DNA from: Lacticaseibacillus suibinensis
Lineage (GTDB): Bacteria > Bacillota > Bacilli > Lactobacillales > Lactobacillaceae
Length of the DNA stretch: 64,000 bases
Assembly: GCF_003946175.1 (NCBI RefSeq)
Contig: NZ_RHOK01000002.1
Location: 1-64,000, forward strand
Direction: 5' to 3'
Part shown: in pieces, positions 24,798 through 35,563 of the stretch
Layout of the letters: every line of letters starts with the position of its first letter
How positions within the stretch are numbered: position 1 is the first letter of the stretch
Notes under the pieces: model-generated
What the model saw: only the letters and a program-made list of their open reading frames with translations
Database searches by the model: none
Told to the model about the DNA's origin: nothing
Program-made: the position numbers and the translations under genes

Positions 24798-25059
24798 ATG
24801 ATGAAAAAACCTTGGCGTTTAGTGATCGCTTTTGTCATTGTGCTGCTCATCGGTGGCAGCTTGGGTTTTGCGGGGGCTAAGCTCACACAGCAACCAACCT
24901 GAGGGCTACACCATTGTCGTTGACTCGACCCGTCAAAAGACGCTTCAGTATGATGATCAACAAGGTGGGGTTTACCACTTCAACAATCCCAGGGGTGCGC
25001 TTTGCGTCATCATTCACCGAAAAAATACCTACGCGTTGTATAAGTTAACAACTAATTAA
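24798..25059 (+). pseudogene. Small exported protein, frameshifted at a G5 run
   Basis: A good site (GGGGAGG) precedes ATG 24798. The frame reads MMKKPWRLVIAFVIVLLIGG, an export or anchor helix, then stops at TGA 24900 after 34 codons. The frame one base off continues without a stop to TAA 25057: NQPEGYTIVVDSTRQKTLQ and on to YALYKLTTN. Removing one base from the GGGGG run at 24872-24876 joins both into an 86-residue secreted or anchored protein. It could be a true pseudogene, a phase-variable gene or a sequencing error. The mature part is not a family I recognise. Confidence 0.65.
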
Positions 25060-25067
25060 AGCATGCA

Positions 25068-25115
25068 AACAGCCCAGATTCGGCGCATCAGCTGATGCCG
25101 GATCTGGGCTGTTTT
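25068..25115 (+). terminator. Terminator after the small exported ORF
   Basis: AACAGCCCAGAT (25068-25079) pairs with ATCTGGGCTGTT, with further pairing inside (GCATCAGCTGATGC), then TTTT. It faces the anti-sigma gene and could serve both. Confidence 0.85.
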
Positions 25116-25125
25116 CTGCTCGTCT

Positions 25126-26025
25126 TTATTTGATCGGCTTGATATAGGGCACACGGGCTACGGTGACGCCAACGCTGGTGCCGGCGACATTAGAAGCGCC
25201 TGCCACTTTCGCCAACTGCTCGGTTGTACCAGTGAGAATCACCCCACGAAACTGGAGCGTTTTGGCGGATGCCTTGAGAGTCCTCGTCATCGCGCTGGTG
25301 CGTGGCGCTTTGCCCCAATAGCGGGTCAAAGCCTGGCGCCAGGTTTTCAGTTGACTGTTCGGCGTGGTGTCATACCGCAGATCCATGCCAATCGGATTTT
25401 CGGCGATGTTCGTCTCATCCCCAGCCCCGCTGCGATTGGTATCGTTAAACAGGTAACCCCAAGTCAAATTCACTTGTTTTGGCAACCACTGCTTCAGCTC
25501 GGCATAGGTCAGAGGCCGTTTGAAGGTCACCGCAATTTCCCCGACATGGTTCGGCAACTGGTCCAGCTTCTGAGCCTCATTTGGTAAGCCTTGGGTGGTG
25601 CGATAAAACCGTGCCACTTTTTGCAGCGTGCTATTTTGAAACTGCTGCTTAGCGATATTTTGATCCAGGCGGTTAGACACCGTCTGAACGAAACTTTCGT
25701 CCATTTGATAATGATAGAAGCTGTAATGCGAGGTGTACGTTCCCCAAGGCACGACGTAACCATCGATTTCTTTGTATTCCTTGGTGACCACATTCCCGCC
25801 TAAGCTGGAATTGTTATCCAGCATTTCGCTGGCAACACTCACATTAGGCTCAGCGACATTGTGATAATCCGCCAGCTCCTGATACAAGGCGCTGGTTTGG
25901 CGGCTGCTTAACTGATTAAACGCCCCGTAACCCAGCGGCGCCAGCACCAGCAGGACAATCACGGCAATCAGCACCATCATCAGACGCTGGCGCCATTTGG
26001 CTTTGCGTAAGGCTTGATCTAACAT
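25126..26025 (-). CDS. Membrane-anchored anti-sigma factor
   Basis: This 299-residue protein has a short cytoplasmic N-terminus (1-13), one transmembrane helix (about 15-35) and a long extracellular part. It matches the Sigma_reg_N / Sigma_reg_C layout of LAB anti-sigma proteins (KEYKEIDGYVVPWGTYTSHYSFYHYQ; HVGEIAVTFKRPLTYAELKQWLP). It presumably holds the sigma factor encoded just upstream until an envelope signal arrives. Its GGAGG lies inside the sigma gene's last codons and only one base separates the genes, so the two are translated together. Confidence 0.82.
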   Translation of the reverse strand: MLDQALRKAKWRQRLMMVLIAVIVLLVLAPLGYGAFNQLSSRQTSALYQELADYHNVAEPNVSVASEMLDNNSSLGGNVVTKEYKEIDGYVVPWGTYTSHYSFYHYQMDESFVQTVSNRLDQNIAKQQFQNSTLQKVARFYRTTQGLPNEAQKLDQLPNHVGEIAVTFKRPLTYAELKQWLPKQVNLTWGYLFNDTNRSGAGDETNIAENPIGMDLRYDTTPNSQLKTWRQALTRYWGKAPRTSAMTRTLKASAKTLQFRGVILTGTTEQLAKVAGASNVAGTSVGVTVARVPYIKPIK

Positions 26026-26026
26026 C

Positions 26027-26479
26027 TTATCTTTCCTCCCATTGCCCGCGCAACTGCTTCCGTGCGCGGGCTAACATCGTTTTGACACTGGCCGGTTTGA
26101 TGGCCAGTAGCGCCCCGATTTCGTCATATGAAAAACCGTAGTAATACTTTAGCGCCACCAGCTCCTGCTGGTTGGCCGGCAGCGGCGCAATCAGCGTTGC
26201 AAAACTTTGCGGCGTCAGCGTACTGGCTTCCGGCAGCTGCTGCGTCAAGGTTTCGCGGCGGTGTTTGCGCAGCTCATCGAGGCAGGCGTTCAGGGCGATA
26301 CGGTAAAACCAGCCATCAAAATTGCGAACTGACAGGTTGGGTAGCAGAATAATGATTTTTTCATAAGCCGTGGCCACGGCATCCTCGGCGTCGGCCCGTT
26401 GAATGCCCCGCGCTTGCAGGCGCTGCACCACTTGTTGGCCTAACGCCAGCAAGTGGGCATCAAAGTCTGACTTTACCAT
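26027..26479 (-). CDS. ECF-type RNA polymerase sigma factor
   Basis: This 150-residue sigma-70 family protein has region 2 (ADAEDAVATAYEKIIILLPNL, NFDGWFYRIALNACLDELRK, about 25-77) and region 4 (ELVALKYYYGFSYDEIGALLAIKPASVKTMLARARKQL split over about 110-147). No regions 1 or 3, as usual for ECF factors. It forms a two-gene unit with its anti-sigma factor. A TATACT -10 lies about 50 bases upstream of the start. Confidence 0.88.
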   Translation of the reverse strand: MVKSDFDAHLLALGQQVVQRLQARGIQRADAEDAVATAYEKIIILLPNLSVRNFDGWFYRIALNACLDELRKHRRETLTQQLPEASTLTPQSFATLIAPLPANQQELVALKYYYGFSYDEIGALLAIKPASVKTMLARARKQLRGQWEER

Positions 26480-26607
26480 CTCACCCCTCCTTCCCTTAAT
26501 AAGACGTTTGAACCAGCTCTAAAGTATACAGGTAATTTTTGACCAGCAAAACAAAAACCAGAGCCACCGCCAATTTAGCGATCACGCTGGTGCTTAACAT
26601 TATCAAC

Positions 26608-29947
<3,340 letters not shown>

Positions 29948-30034
29948 GATAGTTCCTCCTGAAAGAAGTTTTCTTTCCGAAGGTTTGGCCAACTTAATGT
30001 CACCATCCAACGATCTGACCGGCTGCCAGGCAGC

Positions 30035-30868
30035 CTACTGCGCTTTGCGGTACACCAGCCGTTCAATATGCAAAGTTAAATACCCGCATTCGGCTGGTGT
30101 TACCGTAAAGCCATAACGCACATCCAAAAAGTGACTGATCTTCTGGGCACAACTCGCCGGCGTTTGGTACCGCTGATTGATCAGCGCCAACAATTCCTCA
30201 TCCACCGTTGCCATCGCTTCGTTGCGATAGAGCCGCTGAGCGAAGAATTTGAGATGGGTGATGAACCGGCCATAATCCGGCGTGCTTGGGTCCGGTTCGA
30301 AGTGAAAATGGTGGCGGACAATGCTCAAAATTTCTTGCATCAGCCGCGTCACCACTGCCGCATCAGAGCCGGTACTGTCAGTGGCGGCGTTCACCAAATG
30401 AAAGGCGATAAACCCGGCCTCATCAGCCGGCAAGCTCACATTCAGCTTGGCTTGCACCAACGCCAAGGCGCCTTCTGCGACCGCGAACTCCCGGGGATAA
30501 AAGCGTTGGGTGTCCCACAGCATCACATTCGGTAACACCTCTCCGGCTTGCGTGCGTTGCACCGCGGTGGCCAAGTGATCCGCCAAGGTCAAGGCGACGC
30601 CGGAATGCAGACTCAGCCCTGCTTGTTTGGCTTGGACCAGAATCTGGCCTGTCAGTTGCAAATAGACATACGGAATTTCAGCCAACAATTGCGCGTAAGC
30701 CACCGTGCTTTTGGTTTGTAAGGTGAAGGTCTGCGCAATCGCGGCTGCATCGAGCTCATCGCCGGGGCGCTTGCCGAACGCCAAGCCGCGCCCAGAGACA
30801 ATCTGGTCTTGGCCATTGCCGGTGCGGACAATGGCCACATTGTTGTTCAGGACTTTGTGGATTTTCAT
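30035..30868 (-). CDS. licT: BglG/LicT-family transcription antiterminator
   Basis: This 277-residue RNA-binding regulator has the N-terminal CAT domain (MKIHKVLNNNVAIVRTGNGQDQIVSGRGLAFGKRPGD in parts, residues 1-60) and two PRD domains phosphorylated by the PTS (HSGVALTLADHL in PRD1; a HV/H-containing PRD2 ending YGFTVTPAECGYLTLHIERL). It allows transcription through a terminator when beta-glucosides are present. ATG 30868 has AAGGGGG upstream. I could not find a convincing RAT/terminator pair in the 87 bases before bglP; the hairpin before licT is a candidate. Confidence 0.88.
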   Translation of the reverse strand: MKIHKVLNNNVAIVRTGNGQDQIVSGRGLAFGKRPGDELDAAAIAQTFTLQTKSTVAYAQLLAEIPYVYLQLTGQILVQAKQAGLSLHSGVALTLADHLATAVQRTQAGEVLPNVMLWDTQRFYPREFAVAEGALALVQAKLNVSLPADEAGFIAFHLVNAATDSTGSDAAVVTRLMQEILSIVRHHFHFEPDPSTPDYGRFITHLKFFAQRLYRNEAMATVDEELLALINQRYQTPASCAQKISHFLDVRYGFTVTPAECGYLTLHIERLVYRKAQ

Positions 30869-30890
30869 GCGGCGCCCCCTTGCTGAGATT

Positions 30891-30917
30891 AACTGGCCTT
30901 GCGCGCCAAGGTCAGTT
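30891..30917. promoter_or_regulatory. Leader hairpin upstream of licT
   Basis: AACTGGCCTTG (30891-30901) and CAAGGTCAGTT (30907-30917) pair with one mismatch. It lies in the licT leader and may be part of an antiterminator target; the fit to the LicT RAT consensus is poor and there is no T-run. Confidence 0.35.
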
Positions 30918-31048
30918 GAATAAAGCGGTTCCATGGAATAATTTAAGCGTAGCAAACCGACGCTGCCTCGCGCAAGCAAAAACAGTAGCTTAGGTTAATT
31001 ATTTTTATAACGAATATCTGATATTAATTGATTTTTGGGCAGCACAAA

Positions 31049-31083
31049 AACGCCACCTGTCAATGATGATGACCGATGGCGTT
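31049..31083 (-). terminator. pepF terminator
   Basis: On the minus strand AACGCCA..GGTCA / TTGAC..TGGCGTT is followed by five T. Confidence 0.85.
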
Positions 31084-31107
31084 CACTTTAACTTTCAGTT
31101 TGACCGG

Positions 31108-32910
31108 TTAAGCATTCAACAATTTTGCCAGTTGATCCAAGCGGCCATTCACATGCGCAAACGCCGCATCCAGGTAATCCGGCTTGGTGACATCGATGCC
31201 CGCCCGCTTAAGCAAGTTGACTGGGGTATCAGAATTGCCGGCCTTCAAGAACGCCTTGTACGCCGCCACTGCTGGCTCGCCTTCCGTCAAGATACGCTTG
31301 GCAAAGGTCGTCGCAATCGCCTTGGACGTGGCGTACTGGTACATGTAGTAGTTGTAGAAGAAATGCGGAATCCGCGCCCACTGCGCCTTAGGCCAAGGGG
31401 TTGGGGTGACACTGGGACCGTAGTAAGCTGCTTCCAGCTCATCCCACTTCGCCGTTAACGCTTCGGCCGTTAACGGCTGGCCGCTGGCTTCGGTTTGATA
31501 CATGAACAGCTCAAACTCGGCAAACCGCGCCTGGGTGTAGAACGTGCCCAAGAAGTTCTCGACTTCATCGCTTAACAGATAAATCTGTTTGGCGCGGTCG
31601 TCTTTGGTCGTATTCAGCAGATAAGCATTTAACAAGCTCTCATTGGTCGTCGAAGCCACTTCCGCGGTGAAAATCGGGTACTGGGAATCCCAATACGGCT
31701 GATTGGCATTGGCGTACACGCTTTGCATCGCATGCCCGGATTCATGCGCTAAAGTGCTCATGGCGTCATAGTTGTCGGCCCAGTTCAGCAGAATGTATGG
31801 GTGAACGCCATACGCCGCATCCTCAAAGCCACCTGAAGTCTTGCCTTTGGTTTCCAGCACATCGACCCAACGATGGGCAAACTCGTCCTCCAGGTGTGCC
31901 TGGTAATCGCTGCCTAATGGCGCCAGCGCCGCTAAAGTCGTGGCGGTGGCTTCATCATACGTTGGGGCAAATGGCGTCTTGCCGCCAGTCAGCGGTAGCG
32001 ACAGGTCATAGGGATGCATCACATCTAAGCCCAAGGTTTGTTTGCGCAGGGCGTAGTAGCGATGCGCCAGGTCCAGATGGGCATGGGTTTCCGCCAGTAA
32101 GGTGTCGTACACCGCTTCCGAAATTTGGTTTTGACTCAGATCCATCGCCCGGGCTGATGAATAGTGGCGAATCTGCGCCAGGGTGTTTTGAGCATGGACA
32201 TGCGCCTGCAAGCTCTGGGCAAAGGTGAAGCGATGATCGTAGTAGGCGGTGTCGAACTGCTTTGCCGCCTGCTTGCGCACTGGCCGGGGGCCATTTTCGC
32301 CAATGACGCGGCGCAGCCCCTTAGTCATCGGCTGCGTTTGACCGTCATATTCAATGGTGCCAAAGCTCAAATCGGCATCATCTAAAGTGGACTGAATCGA
32401 CTCTGGGGCATCGATGGTGGTGCCCAGCGCCGCTAACACCCGTTCTTCGCCTGGGGCCAACACATGGCCCACCTGCGTGCGAATCGCCGCCAAGGCATGG
32501 CGATACTGTTTCAACGTAGGTTCAGCTGCCTCAAACGCTGCCAGCCGCGATTCCGGCAAGGCGACAATCGCCGGTTCCAACCAGGCCACGGCTTGTGCAA
32601 AAGCTGTCGTGGCCTGCTCAGCGGTCGCTGCCAGCTGCTGGGCCTGAGGATCGGTGGTGTCTTGCGCCACGGCCAGCATACTGTACATGCCAATGCGATC
32701 CAGCGCCTCATTGGCTTCGTAATAGCTCGCCAGCGTCTTAGCAAATTGCTGGGCATCAGCGGTAAAAGTTTGCTCCTGCTTGGCCAACGCCTTCGTCTTG
32801 GCCTGCGCTTCGGTCACTGCAGCGGTGAACGCCGCCTCATCGGCAAATAACGCGGTCAAATCCCAGGTGAGGGCCACCGGCGCCTCACTGCGTTTGATTT
32901 GTTCTGTCAT
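31108..32910 (-). CDS. pepF: Oligoendopeptidase F (M3 family)
   Basis: This 600-residue cytoplasmic zinc peptidase cuts oligopeptides of roughly 7-17 residues. The metal site is HESGH (His389, Glu390, His393) with the downstream Glu in the family helix (FTAEVASTTNESL). Length equals that of LAB PepF. ATG 32910 has AGGAG 9 bases upstream; the longer frame reads back into the DUF554 promoter. Monocistronic with a clear terminator. Confidence 0.93.
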   Translation of the reverse strand: MTEQIKRSEAPVALTWDLTALFADEAAFTAAVTEAQAKTKALAKQEQTFTADAQQFAKTLASYYEANEALDRIGMYSMLAVAQDTTDPQAQQLAATAEQATTAFAQAVAWLEPAIVALPESRLAAFEAAEPTLKQYRHALAAIRTQVGHVLAPGEERVLAALGTTIDAPESIQSTLDDADLSFGTIEYDGQTQPMTKGLRRVIGENGPRPVRKQAAKQFDTAYYDHRFTFAQSLQAHVHAQNTLAQIRHYSSARAMDLSQNQISEAVYDTLLAETHAHLDLAHRYYALRKQTLGLDVMHPYDLSLPLTGGKTPFAPTYDEATATTLAALAPLGSDYQAHLEDEFAHRWVDVLETKGKTSGGFEDAAYGVHPYILLNWADNYDAMSTLAHESGHAMQSVYANANQPYWDSQYPIFTAEVASTTNESLLNAYLLNTTKDDRAKQIYLLSDEVENFLGTFYTQARFAEFELFMYQTEASGQPLTAEALTAKWDELEAAYYGPSVTPTPWPKAQWARIPHFFYNYYMYQYATSKAIATTFAKRILTEGEPAVAAYKAFLKAGNSDTPVNLLKRAGIDVTKPDYLDAAFAHVNGRLDQLAKLLNA

Positions 32911-33092
32911 CCTTATTACTCCTCTCGCCCATTTGGCAAAACTCTGTGTGTTCACTGTAGCATTGAAGCCGCCGGGAAGGAAGCCCTGGGGAACGCCGCT
33001 CCAATCGCTAGACATCACCGCAGTTGGTCATTCAACCAAAAATCATTCAGCGCTTAGCGTATAATAAGACCATTCAAGCTGGAGGATTTGAT

Positions 33093-33776
33093 ATGCTAGG
33101 CACATTTTTCAACGTTCTGATGATTATGATTGGTAGCACTGTGGGCAGTGTCTTCAAAAAAGGCATCCCCGCTAAGGCTAATCACGCCTTGATGACCGCC
33201 ATGGGGCTGGCGGTGATGATGCTAGGCATCAATACTTCGGTGCAAAAAATGCCCCATAGTCAATATCCGGTGTTGTTCATCGCCAGCATGGCCTTGGGCG
33301 CCTTAATCGGTAGCTTGCTGGATTTGGATGACCGCTTCAATCGCCTGCTGGCGCGCGGCAAAGGGGGCAGTCAGCTGGGACAGGGTTTATCGACGGCCAT
33401 CTTGCTCTTTTGCATCGGCACCTTGTCCATTGTCGGACCCATGGAAGCGGCCTTGCACCAGGATTACACGTTTCTGTTTACCAATGGCACGCTGGATTTG
33501 ATTACCTCGATGGTGCTTGCTTCGACTTTCGGGATTGGGATTATCTTGACCGCCCCAGTCTTGCTGTGCTGGCAAGGCAGTTTGTACCTGCTGGCCAAGT
33601 TGCTACAAGGGGCCATTTCCACCCCGCTGTTGACCGAGATTTCGATTGTTGGAGGCGTGTTGATTTTTGCTTCCGGTGTCAACATTCTCGGCCTCGCCAA
33701 AATCAAAACCCTCAATCTCCTGCCGGCACTGCTCATTCCACCGCTGTTTTTCTTGGGCATGAGCTGGTTCCACTAA
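33093..33776 (+). CDS. DUF554-family membrane protein
   Basis: This 227-residue protein has about six transmembrane segments. It begins MLGTFFNVLMIMIGSTVGSVFKKGIP and contains GALIGSLLDLDDRFNRL and CIGTLSIVGPMEAALHQDY (parts), as in the YdfK/DUF554 family, whose transport function is suspected but unproven. GGAGG precedes ATG 33093 and a TATAAT box sits at 33060-33065. Confidence 0.85.
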   Translation: MLGTFFNVLMIMIGSTVGSVFKKGIPAKANHALMTAMGLAVMMLGINTSVQKMPHSQYPVLFIASMALGALIGSLLDLDDRFNRLLARGKGGSQLGQGLSTAILLFCIGTLSIVGPMEAALHQDYTFLFTNGTLDLITSMVLASTFGIGIILTAPVLLCWQGSLYLLAKLLQGAISTPLLTEISIVGGVLIFASGVNILGLAKIKTLNLLPALLIPPLFFLGMSWFH

Positions 33777-33784
33777 CGACGAGA

Positions 33785-34001
33785 GGGCTGTGACAAAAGG
33801 CGGTTTTGGAGTCGCCAGGTAGCCTAGCCATCCACCAAGTCCGAACTTTGGACTCGGTGGATGGCGTAGCTGCTGCCGCATGTCAGCCTGTACGTGCTTT
33901 GCACTACAGGCTGATCAAGCTGCGCGACTCCGGCCTTTTGGCACGTAACTCTGCTGAAATACCCGGAGTGAATCTAGGGGCAGTGACATTTGTCACAGCC
34001 C
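33785..34001 (+). repeat. Nested stem-loop repeat R6 with terminal inverted repeats
   Basis: A 217-bp copy bounded by perfect 13-bp inverted repeats GGGCTGTGACAAA (33785-33797) and its complement (33989-34001). Inside: CAAAAGGC/GCCTTTTG, GGAGTCGC/GCGACTCC, constant GTAGCCTAGC, apical CATCCACC-a-AGTCC / GGACT-c-GGTGGATG (33829-33863), GCGTAGCTG, and an extra hairpin CAGCCTGTA..TACAGGCTG not present in other copies. The right end by itself can fold (GGGGC-a-GTGACA / TGTCAC-a-GCCCC) next to the def stop. Confidence 0.8.
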
Positions 34002-34014
34002 CTTGATAGATGAA

Positions 34015-34425
34015 TTAAATGAGGATGCCTTCAAGGTGATCCATTTCATGCTGGATAATCTGCGCCACAAACCCGCTGACCGTTTCCACATGAGGCTTAA
34101 AGTTTGCATCCTGATAGGCCACGGTGATTTGCTGATAGCGCGTGGCTGGTCGCTCACCGGATAGCGACAGGCAGCCTTCTTGCGCTTGGTAAGCGCCTTG
34201 TTTGGCCTTAAGCACTGGATTGACCATAATTTGAGCGAACGGGCCGCGCTGCACAATGATGATGCGCTTAGCCACCCCAATCATGTTCGCCGCCATACCA
34301 ACACAGCGGTCAGCATTAGCGGCTAAGGTGTCCTGCAAATTCTGGATCACCGGAGCATCTAGCGGTGTGGCGGGCTGGCTTTGCTGCTGCAAAAAAAGCT
34401 GATCGCGATTAATCGGTTGTTTCAT
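34015..34425 (-). CDS. Peptide deformylase-like protein with altered motif I
   Basis: This 136-residue protein keeps the deformylase metal ligands: Cys85 in EGCLS, His126 and His130 in QHEMDH with catalytic Glu127. Motif I, normally GxGxAAxQ, reads VGMAANMIG, so the conserved Gln is Met48. It is also shorter than housekeeping Def (about 180). It likely is a second, divergent deformylase; activity on formyl-Met peptides is uncertain. It follows the LysE-type gene by 10 bases and may be co-transcribed with it. Confidence 0.8.
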   Translation of the reverse strand: MKQPINRDQLFLQQQSQPATPLDAPVIQNLQDTLAANADRCVGMAANMIGVAKRIIIVQRGPFAQIMVNPVLKAKQGAYQAQEGCLSLSGERPATRYQQITVAYQDANFKPHVETVSGFVAQIIQHEMDHLEGILI

Positions 34426-34435
34426 CGTTACCTCC

Positions 34436-35053
34436 TTAAAGCACGGCCATTACGGCGTTCACTACCAGCCGCACCCCGTAAAACATCACGACAATCCCAG
34501 AGGCGATGTTGATCCACATCAGCACCCGCCGTGGCAAGCGATTGCGGAGCAAGTTAATCACCGTCGTCACCACGAGGAACCACAGCGCCGTGGAGGTGAT
34601 AATGCCGCCTAGGAACACCCAGGCTTCGGTCATCGTTAGGGGGCTCCGCAAAGCGCCTAACGTCACGCTAGTATCAATTAAGGCCTGCGGGTTGGCGAAG
34701 GACACCACAAACGCGCCGGTGAACCACTGCTTCAGTGATTGTTCCTGATGATCGTTGCCAAAAGACGCGGCGTTGGCACCCCGCACAATGCCGTAGCCCA
34801 TCCAAATCACCACCAAGCCGCCTAGGCCCATCACAATGATTTTGATCACCTGATTGGCGGCAATCAAGGCGCCCATGCCCAAAAAGGCAATCGACGTCAG
34901 CAAGGTGTCGGCAATCCAGATGAAGCCAGCGACCAGCAGCGCCCGGCGCAAGGTGTTGCTCATGGCGTTGTTAAACGCATAAATATTTTGCATCCCGATG
35001 GAACTCACCAACGCCAAGGAAATCACCATGGCGCGAAGATAGACGGCTAACAT
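34436..35053 (-). CDS. LysE/ArgO-family amino-acid exporter
   Basis: This 205-residue integral membrane protein has about six segments and the family start VISLALVSSIGMQNIYAFNNAMS. The LysE family exports basic amino acids and relatives; the exact substrate is not visible. AGGAGG lies upstream of ATG 35053 and TATGAT at about 35085 on the minus strand is a likely -10. Confidence 0.82.
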   Translation of the reverse strand: MLAVYLRAMVISLALVSSIGMQNIYAFNNAMSNTLRRALLVAGFIWIADTLLTSIAFLGMGALIAANQVIKIIVMGLGGLVVIWMGYGIVRGANAASFGNDHQEQSLKQWFTGAFVVSFANPQALIDTSVTLGALRSPLTMTEAWVFLGGIITSTALWFLVVTTVINLLRNRLPRRVLMWINIASGIVVMFYGVRLVVNAVMAVL

Positions 35054-35116
35054 TGCCCCTTCGCCTCCTGAAAACGTGCTTTTTCTATCATAGCATTCAG
35101 CAGGCGGGTTTTCTGC

Positions 35117-35145
35117 AAAAAAAAGAAGCCACGCGGCCTCTTTTT
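35117..35145 (-). terminator. Terminator of the small acidic-protein gene
   Basis: AAAGAAGCC and GGCCTCTTT form a short stem with long A and T runs on both sides, so it can work in both directions; eight T follow on the minus strand. Confidence 0.8.
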
Positions 35146-35163
35146 ACAGTACTTGATGTTAAA

Positions 35164-35382
35164 TTACTTCTTCAGCAACTTCTCAGCCAAGGCCTTGATT
35201 TCGTCATCGCTTTGGTCAAGCAGTGGCTTCATCGTCTCTTCGGTCTCAATGGTATTGTGGTTGTTGTTCTCCATATAGTAATCCCACAATGCGTCACGAA
35301 CTGGGGTTTCATCATCGCTCCAATCAAACACCGCGTTCATTGGTTCATCAAGCACCAAAGTCTTTTCAGGATCTGCTGCCAT
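35164..35382 (-). CDS. Small acidic protein of unknown function behind a CIRCE element
   Basis: This 72-residue, strongly acidic, soluble protein begins [21 protein letters not shown] and has [19 protein letters not shown] and the C-terminal helix [18 protein letters not shown] do not recognise a family. ATG 35382 has GGAGGT 8 bases upstream; the longer frame would start inside the leader. Its promoter (TATAAT at 35423-35428) lies just downstream of a CIRCE operator, so heat-shock control by HrcA is likely (inference). Confidence 0.75.
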   Translation of the reverse strand: MAADPEKTLVLDEPMNAVFDWSDDETPVRDALWDYYMENNNHNTIETEETMKPLLDQSDDEIKALAEKLLKK

Positions 35383-35422
35383 GATCATTACCTCCATTGT
35401 TTTCTTACTTGAGTACAAAGCC

Positions 35423-35453
35423 ATTATAGTCCAAAACTGCCCCGCCGCGTCAA
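35423..35453 (-). promoter_or_regulatory. Promoter of the small acidic-protein gene
   Basis: On the minus strand TTGACG (35448-35453), 19 bases, TATAAT (35423-35428). The spacer is longer than ideal. Confidence 0.65.
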
Positions 35454-35457
35454 AAAA

Positions 35458-35484
35458 TTAGCACTTTATTTCGGTGAGTGCTAA
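35458..35484. promoter_or_regulatory. CIRCE element (HrcA operator)
   Basis: TTAGCACTT-N9-GAGTGCTAA differs from the consensus TTAGCACTC-N9-GAGTGCTAA at one base. It lies 5 bases outside the -35 of the small acidic-protein gene and about 80 bases before the MFS gene. No groES, hrcA or clp gene is near. Confidence 0.85.
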
Positions 35485-35563
35485 TTACTTGACAAATGAC
35501 ACCGCGCTCTGCGTGATTGACATCAGTTCTAGGTTGCTCAAAAATGAAACCAGATTGATTTTG

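Noticed and set aside
31013-31025. Palindrome AATATC-T-GATATT near the licT promoter
   Set aside because: Short, AT-rich, single occurrence; not enough to call an operator.
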